Origin: Gnetum montanum
Taxonomy: Eukaryota > Streptophyta > Gnetopsida > Gnetales > Gnetaceae
Length of the DNA: 38,058 bases
Assembly (NCBI GenBank): GCA_015680685.1
Contig: MNCI01000972.1
Span: forward strand, 291,412 to 329,469
Reading direction: 5' to 3'
The notes below the pieces were generated by a model. That model saw nothing but the letters and a program-made list of their open reading frames with translations. It was not told the origin of the DNA and did no database searches. Below, one piece after another: positions 29,681 to 38,058 of this stretch (the stretch's first letter is position 1; every line of letters starts with the position of its first letter). A program made the position numbers and the translations under genes.

Positions 29681-32310
29681 GTGACTTGGAGGTAGATTAA
29701 GGGACTCCTAGGGTTAGATAATTTTTTGGGAAGGCGGCCTACCTTGCTCCAGTCAGGTACAATATGTGTTCACATAACTGTATATGTTAAGCTCTATTGT
29801 TGGATGGAAGGAAGCTCCAAAGCTTTGTGTGTCGGAGGAGTAATCATAGACTCAACCGCTTGTTGTTGTGAGAGCTTGTCTGGGCTTTTGGTTCTAAAGA
29901 AAGATATTCTCTTTTTACGGTTGTCAGAACCAGTAATGGGTTGAATGTTTACAGCTCTCGTAGCGTTTCATTGCTGCGGTTGAGTGGGAAGTTCCCCTTG
30001 CATTGTTGGAGTAGGAGGTATGGGAACTACCAGTGAAAGAGGTGTAGATGGATTAGGAGGATGGTATGGATATGGAGCATCTCCCAGAGGAGAAGGAGTC
30101 CTTATAAAGTACTCCCAAACTTGGTAGTGATGTTGGGGATATGTGTGACCCATCGAGTCACTTGGAGAAATCGACTACTGCACGTAATATCCATATGGAT
30201 TGAGCTACTGGTAAGGGTACTATTGTTTTAGTGGTGGCATCCCCCATGACTATGGGTATTGCCACTACTGATGTTTTCCAATGGGTTGTGGTGGAGTTCC
30301 ACTTGGATAGTATGTCAACGGTTGGTGGAATTATCTTGGGTTACCTTGGGGATAAGGTAACCTTTAGGGTGTCTACCTTCTATTGAGTCTCTGGTTGAGT
30401 GCATACACCCTAGAATCTTATAGATGTGAGATGATTGGACAACATCCCTTGGGATGGTCATATTGGCAGATCTCACATCCACCATCATCATCTATGTCCG
30501 AATCCACAACCTCATTGGAGATAGTTGTTTTCCCCTTACCCTTGTAATGTGTAGGGCCTGAATCTCTCTGTTTTTTATTGTCCTTGTCACTACTTCGTTC
30601 CTCCTTGGACTCCTCTATGATTTTTAGGATAGTTTCAATTTTACTATCTAAGGAGCTCCATACTTCATCTACCTTAGCTGCTACTTCCGTTGTTAGCTTC
30701 TAAAGCCGCAAGGTTTTTCTGTTCACCAACTCTTCAAGTGGTGACTCATCCTCTTCATCGCAAAATCTCACTTCCTTCTTTCGAAGAGAGGCATCACGGT
30801 TATATTCTTCTAGACTTTTCCTTTTTCGTAGCTTCCCTTCTTCTTTGGCTACTTGCTCCAACAAGTGATGAATTTCATTGGATCTAAGTTCTGATAGTCT
30901 CCCTTGGGCATAAGTCCCAAGGGTTCTCCTAGTTTCATACCTTAGCCCATCTACGAGATGATGTAGTTGGTCCCGTTGTGCGTAACCATGGCCTAGGCAA
31001 CAATGTAACAATGCATAGTAGTAGCCCATGTTAGCATCCAAGGATTCATGAGTACCTTGCTTCCATCCTTGGATCTGCTTATGCAAATTAGACACTCTGG
31101 AGTACGTCATATACCTATCTTTGAAGAGTTCTAAGCTCGTACTCCACCTCCTGATGGTTTCTGGTTCTAAGGACCAGTACCAATTCTCTGATTCCTTTAT
31201 GAGTGTCCTTGAAAACAACTTTAGTTTCTGCCACTCGTTTTCTATGTTTTACAAGGCGTAGGCATCGTGGAATGCCTGTAAATGATTTTGCAAATCCACG
31301 TTGTATCCCCCTTCAAAGCGTGGGATATTTTTCATGTCCAAGCACTTGATCCGGCTATCTTTTTGATGCCTTGTTGGAATTCTCACCACCTCCGTTATAT
31401 CTAGCATGCTTCAGGTGGCAAGTAGGGGTTCATCATGATCATCTCTTTCAAAACTTCTATGATGTCTCTATTGTTCCCTACTTCCCCTTCATTCATGCCT
31501 TGATTCTCTTGATTGCCCTCGTCCTCTCTCTCGACTCTCTTGTTGAGGTCTCTCATTTCTCTTACCCTTATCCTCTTCGTTATGCTCTTGATGACTACGC
31601 CCCGATGTGGAAGGAGAGGGTGAATGATGTGATGAAGGCAAAGAATAAGGAGAACCATTGCTAGGATGATGTTTCTTACCTTCTCTTCTATGGCTTCGGC
31701 CCCGATCGTGGTGACGATCTGAGTGCCCGTCCTTATCATATGTTGTTGTTCCTTCAGTGAATAGCTGGTGTTCACGGGGATAAGAACCAAGGTTGTGTAT
31801 CATGGAGTGTAGATTCTGATACCCCACCTCCTCACTTTTGTTAGGAGGAGGAACATATTTCGATAGAGAACCCATTGTAAGTGGTTCACCATTTCCAGTT
31901 TCACTTAGGATGTGTAGGACCTCTTTGCCCTTCAACAGTGTATGTTGGCTCTCCTGCCTTGAGTTCCTCATATGTTGTGTAGCTGTAGGATAGTAATCCC
32001 TTGTATCAAAATATGCTATAACGTATTTGGCATAGAGCTGAGTCATGCTGATCTGTGCCAAAGCATAGAGGAACATGTTGGGAACTGCACGATTTGGAGG
32101 TAATACTATGTTACCTTGCAAGTCTCTCCAGCGCATTTGTTCATCCTGATGGAGGGTAAAAGTAAAATTAGGCATGTACTCATCGGGATGAGTATATGCC
32201 ACCCTATATTGTTGAGGAACTGACTAATTTTGGTCATGTGTTTTTGATTACTAACTATTTCTTGTATTATCCCTAGGTGGTGTAATGCTCTTGTGAGAAG
32301 AAGAAGACAT
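29681..32310 (-). pseudogene. Gag of delta: long single frame broken only by nonsense codons
   Basis: The start is the ATG at 32310 (MSSSSHKSITPPRDN). In order: a conserved N-terminal block (HPDEYMPNFTFTLHQDEQ); a basic Ser/Arg/Glu-rich linker (~31490-31700); a capsid-like retrotransposon gag domain (NWYWSLEPETIRRW, TYAQGRLSELRS, KEEGKLRKRKSLEEYN) at 30700-31220; a zinc knuckle CEICQYDHPKGCCP near 30441-30478; and a Pro/Gln/Tyr-rich tail (GDAPYPYHPPNPSTPL) running into protease. I could follow one frame from 32310 to 29134, about 1,058 codons, with about 20 in-frame stops and no frameshift. Nearly all stops fit Gln, Arg or Trp codons changed by C-to-T or G-to-A. Gag would package the element RNA; here it has no pol partner in the same element. 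Confidence 0.85.
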
Positions 32311-32434
32311 TGTGTCTTATCTAGTGTGCTATTTAACCGTTATAAAATTTTTCATTTAATTAACCCTAAGGTTCATTTAAGCTCTCAATGATATGGATAA
32401 TTTCCTATGTTCTACTTAGCGCACAAACACTTAG

Positions 32435-32452
32435 TCCTCGGCAATGGCGCCA
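32435..32452 (-). other. Primer-binding site of delta (tRNA-Asp)
   Basis: The minus strand reads TGGCGCCATTGCCGAGGA, 16 of 18 matches to the complement of the plant tRNA-Asp 3' end. Both differences are G to A. It lies one base from the LTR end. Confidence 0.88.
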
Positions 32453-32453
32453 A

Positions 32454-33241
32454 TGATGAGTGGCGAGGTGCCCCTACACTCAACCATACGAATACGAGCG
32501 TAACACGCGCGATCCGGTTGAACTCCATAGACTAAGTGCCTACATGCCTCATGGAACACTTAAGGTTAATTATTCGTTGTCTTCCCAGACTTACTTATAT
32601 TTGTCATGGTGTATGGTTAGGTAAGTCCGAGGTATATGATTTTTATAGCTTTTCAGCTTTTATCTCCTATGCTGATAAGATGAAAGGTAAAGAGACTAAT
32701 TTACTAACTTTAACTAACTTACTAAACCTTAATTAACCTAGCATTAGCATCTGTTCCCACTTACCGTTCACACCTTGAACCAATGCAACCTTGGTTACCA
32801 AATGCTAATCGTTGCTGGGATCACCAAGCATAACGCACATGCTCGAAGCAGTCGTACTGAGGCACTTAACTAGGAGAGAAGGGTTGAGAGAGATTTAATC
32901 ACTAATAAAGCATTTAATTGATAAATAATAAATAAAAGTCCTATTTAGCCTATTCCATGAACTGCAAGGTTTATCCAAGAAGTTCATCTTTATTGTTGTA
33001 CACAAACATGTGTTTAGGTACAATATTTTCTCAAATAAAGATCCATTCACTTTGGAGCTCCTACTGCGGGCACATGGAAAATATTCTATCTCTAGAGAGG
33101 TAAAACTATCAGAGTTTCGCTAAGGGTCTAGATCTAGATGAGAAACAAAGGGAGAGCTGCCTCTTATTTATAGACTTGGCAGTGCACCGCGATATCGCGT
33201 GGGATGCGATATCGCGGCCCATGCGATATCGCGTCCCATCG
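32454..33241 (-). mobile_element. 5' LTR of element delta (788 bp)
   Basis: It runs from TGATGAGTGGCGAGG to ..GCGTCCCATCG; the last base, A in the partner, is G here. Minus-strand signals are CTATAAATAA at 33164-33173, AATAAAG near 32988, and three well-kept GCGATATCGCG palindromes at 33187-33235. It pairs with 26163-26964. Confidence 0.9.
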
Positions 33242-34529
33242 AATATCTTGCACAACTCTCCTATGTAGGATACCTTAGAATAGCTTAGATTAGGTTTCAT
33301 TAGAAATAGCTTAATATTTCATATTAAAAAAATTAAGAGAATGAAGTATTCTTGCTTCCATGAATATTCTATTTCAATTCACTAGAGCCTCATCCCATCT
33401 TTCTTAGAAGCCACAATATGTTGATTCATGATTACAACCCATCCATCCTCTCTATCAAATATCATTTGCATTTTCCATATGTTCCTAGAAAGGCATATTC
33501 TTGATAGACATTTACATTGTTTTTCTACAATATCAGGAAAGATGTATACTCATTTAAAAAGACATATATTGCATTCAAAAGACATCAAATACACATTTAA
33601 ATCAAAATCTTGATGTGTGAGTCCATAGATTCTAGAATCCCATGGCTTCCATTTTGTATCTCATTTTAATCATAGACAACTATACTAACAAAGCATTATC
33701 AACATCTACATTGAGGGAAGTTTGTAGAAATCCTTGGTGTAGATGATTAGCAAGATTCATGACATGTTTGAAGGAAGATAGTTCCCATCATTCCACCACC
33801 AAATAGTGCAATTCCAAGAGAAAATTTGGACAATCTTATGTGGGAGTAAGATGCTATAAGCCACTATTAAAGTCAACTAATGTTGAGTAGCAATACGACA
33901 ATTGCAAAATAATCTCCATCATCTCTAAGCAGAATCTTAGCTTCCACAAGGAACGTCAATGCCAATTGTTGTAATACTTTGAAATCCTTGGATGGATTAC
34001 TTTTGTTTCCTTAAGCCTAGGATTACTAGAAGTCATGATAAGAGAATTTTTTTTGCAACATTGTAACCACTAATAGCATTGCTAGGGCCTTCTCCACCAT
34101 GGTGGATGGAATATTAATCTATGTTACTTCCTCTACTATAAATGATTTGTTGGGTATTATGAATAATGAGTTTTTAAATTTATGACTTACATATTTGAAG
34201 GAAGTTTTAATAATAATGTTATTCTAGTTACAAACAATGAATTTTATGATGATCTATTTGACCAATCAATCTTCTTGCATAGCCACAGGGTCTCCTAGAC
34301 CAAAATATCTTAAGATGCTTTTACACTTTCATTGATTATTTTATATAACATTATCATTGATGGTGATAACTATGATTATCTTTTCTTGTTATAGGCTTTT
34401 ATTGTATACTATATTATAATAGATCAAAAGATTAATTTGGGCTACATTTTATGATGTGACATGCTTGGTATGTTCTCTTGTTTGAGAATGTATGGATAGC
34501 CTCTTTTGATCAATTTGATTATTCACCAT
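33242..34529. other. AT-rich flank after delta, no gene
   Basis: It resumes the sequence interrupted by delta and may hold the 3' end of the copia remnant, but I could not find a TG..CA LTR pair. No reliable coding frame is seen. Confidence 0.4.
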
Positions 34530-35445
34530 GTTGGTGTGCCCATACTTGATCTACCCATCATTAGGGGTAGGTTGAGCTTAGCTGAGTTAGAGAAGATGGG
34601 TGTTCTACATGTTGATCCTACAAGATCCTCTAGCTCTTGAGTTTCACATTCTTAGACTTTTCCATTGGAGCTTCCTTACTCAAAATCAAATAGGAATCAT
34701 GTGAGCTCATTAGTTAAGAAGGCTCTTTGCTCAATTACCAAGGTAATTAGGAAGATTAGAAAGAACATCTCATAAGTATCTAGGAGTCAGAGTTGCTAGG
34801 AGAGATGATTCAAGTTTACTAGTTTCCCTTCCATCATAAAGAAGACAATTTTAGACATTGAGATCATGGGGACTTCTCATTAGTCTAATAGTGATGATGA
34901 TAGAGACCACATTGATCTAGTTGTTATTGTTGGACCATACACAATATATGACACTGGCAATGAATGTGATTCCTAGGAGTTAGCAAGGCATGGAACACAT
35001 GTTCAAGGAGACTATGATGAGCAAATAATGCAGATATCTACATTTCACACATCATATGTGCAAATGAAGAAGGTAATGTTCATCATTTGAGTAGCAAGTT
35101 GTAGACATTGTTTTCAAGGTCTTGGTTGAGTATGCTTCATCCATTCTAGTAATCTCAAAGATATATCAATGTCACAATAGTCCTTCTCATTCCCATGGGA
35201 TCTCTTCCTCTAGGACTATTTAGTTATTGGATAATACACCTACACCCACCTAGTTTCAAGTGTAGCTTAGGCCTCACTGTGCTACTACTACTCCTGTTCC
35301 AATGCATGATGATGATGATGTTGTTGTTGTTGTTAAATAGGTCTCTTCATGCAACACTAGGATTGATGATAATGATGAGGAGTTGTATCATCCTAGTGAT
35401 AATGCTACCAAATTAGATGATGTAACTAAGTTAGATGACTTATAG
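34530..35445 (+). pseudogene. Coding-like relic, unknown, acidic C-terminus
   Basis: Three plus-strand blocks read as protein with few stops: LDLPIIRGRLSLAELEKMGV with VKKALCSITKVIRKIRKN (34540-34770), FKFTSFPSIIKKTILDIEIM with DDDRDHIDLVVIVGPYTIYD (34810-35075), and an acidic Asp/Glu/Val-rich tail ending KLDDVTKLDDL and a stop near 35443. The gaps need frameshifts or introns. I do not recognise a family. It might belong with the relic at 20556-23365, or to a copia-like element; neither is shown. Confidence 0.3.
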
Positions 35446-35930
35446 GATAGTTGATGATGTTGAAAATGGAAAAGATATTCTACATTTTAGGCCTTTTGAC
35501 AAATGAAATATGTGATGTGATGGTGTTGAGACTTTTTTTGTTATTTATGCCTTACATGCCTATGTCCTTTTAGTCCCATTCATTTTTGTTCCTATGGTGC
35601 TTAGATTAAACTCATACATTATACATCAGACATGTATTTTTTTGGGATGGAATATTTAGATCATGCACATGCTTACTTCTTAATTTTACTTCTCTTAGAT
35701 TTATGCTTTAATTTTATTTATTGTACAATTTTTTTTGTGTGCTTTCATGCTAATCTATTTTCAAGTTTCAGTATGTCAAACCTTGCAAAATGAAGATAAT
35801 TTATTCTTGTGTATATTAATGTGTGTTTTGTAGGGGTCAATCATGATTGGAAGAAGACTATTTTGATATTGAGTTGAATGGAAAATGTTTCTAAAGGATA
35901 GGAGTTGTTAATGCAAATTTTGTCAAAGGA
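35446..35930. other. AT-rich stretch, no gene
   Basis: T-rich sequence with no supported frame or repeat. Confidence 0.4.
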
Positions 35931-36115
35931 TAGTAAACATCTATCCCCATGAGATAATGTCTACTCTATCAAGTCAATGTTTACCCTGGTAAGTAGACAT
36001 CTATCCTACAAAATAGATATCTTTTGAAAAGATGTTTACATCAAATAGTAGACATATCTCCTCAATGAAACTAGTTGCATAATAGATGTCTACTCTCATT
36101 GTAAGATATCTAACT
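35931..36115. repeat. Cluster of GTAGACATCTAT motifs in both orientations
   Basis: About seven degenerate copies of a 10-12 bp motif (GTAGACATCTAT, AGTAAACATCTATCC, ATAGATGTCTAC, AATGTCTACTCTATC) lie in 185 bp. GTAGACATCTAT at 35993-36004 and ATAGATGTCTAC at 36082-36093 are a perfect 12-bp inverted repeat. The cluster ends about 15 bp before the epsilon LTR. Confidence 0.6.
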
Positions 36116-36552
36116 TGAAACTTTGGATGTTGATGAGTGGCGAGGTACCCCTACACTCAATCATATGAAATGAGCATAGCACACGCGATCTGATCGAACT
36201 CTGCAGACTAAATGCCTAAACGCCACAAGGAACACTCGGGGTTAATCGTTCGTTGTCTTCCCAGACTTACTTGTTGTTGTCACGATGTATGGTTAAGTAA
36301 GTCCGAGGTATATGATTTTTTTGGTATTTTCAGATTTATCTCCTATGCTAACGGTGAAGGGTTGAGAAGCTAAAACTAACTCTAACTACAGCACTAAGTC
36401 CTAGCGTCAGCATCCATTCCCACTTTCCGTACACACCCTGAACTGTGCAACTGTGGCTACCAAATGCTAATCATTACTGGGATTACCACACGTAACGCAC
36501 GTGCTTGAAGCGGTCGTACTGAGGCACTTAACTAACCTAAGTGTGACAAGCA

Positions 36553-36730
36553 GTCGATTCCTTGACTAGCCGTACACATCCGTAGATGCTCGTAATCAAG
36601 TCGTACTTGTCCCACGTTCTAGGAGGAAAGGGTGAGAGAATCTACTCGCAATGAGTAGCCAATTCCTTGGCTAGCCCTACATGTTCTTCAACGCTCGTAA
36701 CCAAGTCGTACTCATGCCGCGTTACTAGGA
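36553..36730 (-). repeat. Tandem ~106-bp duplication inside the epsilon LTR
   Basis: 36553-36623 and 36659-36730 align (GTCGATTCCTTGACTAGCC against GCCAATTCCTTGGCTAGCC; CGTAATCAAGTCGTACTTG against CGTAACCAAGTCGTACTCA). The alpha LTR at 1-151 also holds both units. The delta LTRs have only the ancestral single block (GCTTGAAGCGGTCGTACTG). Confidence 0.75.
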
Positions 36731-36980
36731 AAGTAGTAAATAACATTAATTAAACCTATCCATGCACTGCAAGGTTTATCCACAAAGCTCATCTTTATTG
36801 CCATACACAACTTGCGTTCAGGTACAAAGCTACTCGAATAAAGAACCGTTCACTTGGGGGACTCCTACTGTGGACACATGGAAAATATTCTCTCTCTGGG
36901 GTGATCAATCCGCCAAAGCTTTGCTACTTTACGCCTAGGATGTGAAATGAGGGGAGTGCCGCCTCTTATTTATAGATTTG

Positions 36981-37105
36981 GTGAAAGACCGCGATATCGC
37001 GTACGCAATATCGCAGGGAATGACACGATATCACATACACAATATCGCAGGGGCTGCGATATTGCGGCGGACGCGATATCGCGTATGCGATATCGTGGCC
37101 TGTGC
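36981..37105 (-). promoter_or_regulatory. U3 array of CGCGATATCGCG palindromes, epsilon LTR
   Basis: About eight copies of CGCGATATCGCG and degenerate forms (GCAATATCGCAGGG, ACGATATCAC) fill nearly all of the sequence between the LTR terminus and the TATA box. This is the fullest copy of the array in the window. Its high CpG content makes it a likely methylation target; binding of a protein is inferred only. Confidence 0.65.
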
Positions 37106-37121
37106 AATTTGCGTCTCATCA

Positions 37122-38058
37122 TACCCCCATGACTGAATGAAAACTCATCCTCAAGTTCCTTACAATAATATCAGGTAGGTAGGGGATTATTAGGGGAAAT
37201 GGAACTAATGGAATGACATGTGAACGGTTCATTATTACAAGACTTGACACAACTCGTGTTCATAACAACAAGGGTTAATACCTTATTACAATGACATCAG
37301 GCCACATTTGGAAGCTGAGAGAAAAGAGGAGAGAGAATAGAAGAGAAGAAGAAAGAAGAGTCTTTCTGCTGCCAACGCCTAGATTACGCCTTCCGTTGTC
37401 TATCCGTAAGCGCATCATCAATTCTGCTCCTTGCATAGCTGCTTTAGCGCTGCTCCATTCCAAGTGTTTGCTCCAAATCCATTCCGTTGTTGTATGATTG
37501 CCATCTGCACACACAACACAATCATATATTAGCAAGGGTAATTGAATCATCATGTAATTGATACCTTGCTTTGGTGTAAACTCATTGGCTAGGTTGTGGT
37601 ATGAATGATATGGATCTGGGAATATGTAGATGATGACTACCAAAGGTGTAGGGGCTAGAAAGAGAAACAAAAAAATTCAGGGCTTAGGAGAAAAATCTAA
37701 AAATCAGGCCCCGTACCCCCATGACTAATCGCGAACCTTCGGTAGCGTTAGAATGGAGAAAGAACAAGAGTAAGAAATATAGGTAAAAAGGGACAACTGT
37801 GGCATCAATGAAAGGGATGTCAAGATGGAAATGAACAAAACAACATAATAATTAATTGCAAAATGCTAAGGAAAAGAAGTTAATGAATGTTCCAAATAGG
37901 AATGTCAGTGGGTCCTCCCCAAAGCAGGCTCATGCCCTTAATGCCCTGACAATCCCACATTCAAAGAGTTCGTAGGCTCTGGGAATGTCCTTTGAAACAA
38001 GAGTTAAAGTCTTAACCGCAAGAATTTACCAAAAAGAAAATAATGCATCAACCAAAAT
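37122..38058 (-). mobile_element. 3' internal module of epsilon (continues right)
   Basis: It parallels the delta 3' module: PPT-like TACCCCCATGAC at 37122, a small two-exon frame (37275-37670), a second CCCCCATGACTAA motif at 37715-37729, then the conserved GTCCTCCCCAAAGCAGG block near 37912. Gag and pol, if present, lie beyond the window. Confidence 0.7.
37505..37564 (-). other. Candidate 60-nt intron in epsilon 3' module
   Basis: On the minus strand: AAGCAAG|GTATCAATTAC, then TTGCTAATATA, then TTGTGTGTGCAG|ATGGCAATC. The join gives ..NEFTPKQ-DGNHTTTEWIW.. in one frame. The delta copy has the same splice signals. Confidence 0.5.

Larger units (their letters stand above)
36131..37121 (-). 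mobile_element. 3' LTR of element epsilon (991 bp)
   Basis: It runs from TGATGAGTGGCGAGG to ..TTGCGTCTCATCA. Minus-strand signals are CTATAAATAA at 36966-36975 and AATAAAG near 36795. A PPT-like tract follows at 37122, so the element body lies to the right and this is its 3' LTR. It is longer than the delta LTRs because of a tandem duplication at 36553-36730. The left flank pentamer is GATGT; its partner is outside the window. Confidence 0.88.

Noticed and set aside
36981-37105. CRISPR-like array
   Set aside because: The units are short palindromes with no regular spacers, lie inside LTR U3 sequence, and the DNA is eukaryotic.

Overview
The window looks like intergenic DNA from a large plant nuclear genome. 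It is a pile of nested, decayed LTR retrotransposons with no intact host gene. The organism cannot be named. The 18-nt primer-binding sites match the 3' end of plant tRNA-Asp, and the elements have an extra open frame after pol. This points to the Tat/Athila branch of plant Ty3/gypsy elements. The deep nesting and old, diverged LTR pairs fit a slow-turnover giant genome such as a conifer or other gymnosperm; that part is inference.

All Ty3/gypsy elements here lie on the minus strand, so each 5' LTR is at the higher coordinate. (1) 1-516 is the 5' LTR of an element (alpha) that extends left out of the window and is inserted in the integrase of beta. (2) Beta occupies 517-3452 (integrase, RNase H, RT, RT N-terminal arm) and 16430-~20400 (protease, gag, PBS, 5' LTR). 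Its two parts are split by gamma. (3) Gamma, 3453-16429 (about 13.0 kb), is complete end to end: 3' LTR, a long coiled-coil ORF3 in the position of the Athila env-like gene, a noncoding spacer, integrase, RNase H, a truncated RT, a misplaced second copy of gag 5' sequence, protease remnant, gag, PBS and 5' LTR. (4) Delta, 26163-33241 (about 7.1 kb), has two LTRs and one continuous gag-protease frame broken only by nonsense codons, but RT, RNase H and integrase are missing. It is a non-autonomous gag-pro element. (5) Epsilon starts with its 3' LTR at 36131-37121 and runs out of the window to the right.

The plus strand carries older material. There is a decayed multi-exon coding relic at about 20560-23365, with one intron whose removal keeps the frame open. 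There is a Ty1/copia RT-RNase H remnant at about 24450-26135, whose 3' flank was hit by delta. A second coding-like relic of unknown identity lies at about 34530-35445.

The elements share a layout. On the minus strand an array of short palindromic motifs makes up the short U3, followed by a CTATAAATA box, an AATAAAG signal, a tRNA-Asp PBS, gag-pro-pol, and a 3' module with a candidate ~60-nt intron. LTR subfamilies differ mostly in the U3 array (GATATC palindromes in alpha/delta/epsilon; GGGGCC/ACGTCGA-type motifs in beta/gamma). Damage is dominated by C-to-T and G-to-A changes: Gln, Arg and Trp codons become stops, and several catalytic Asp codons become Asn. All function given here is ancestral; no protein in the window appears intact.
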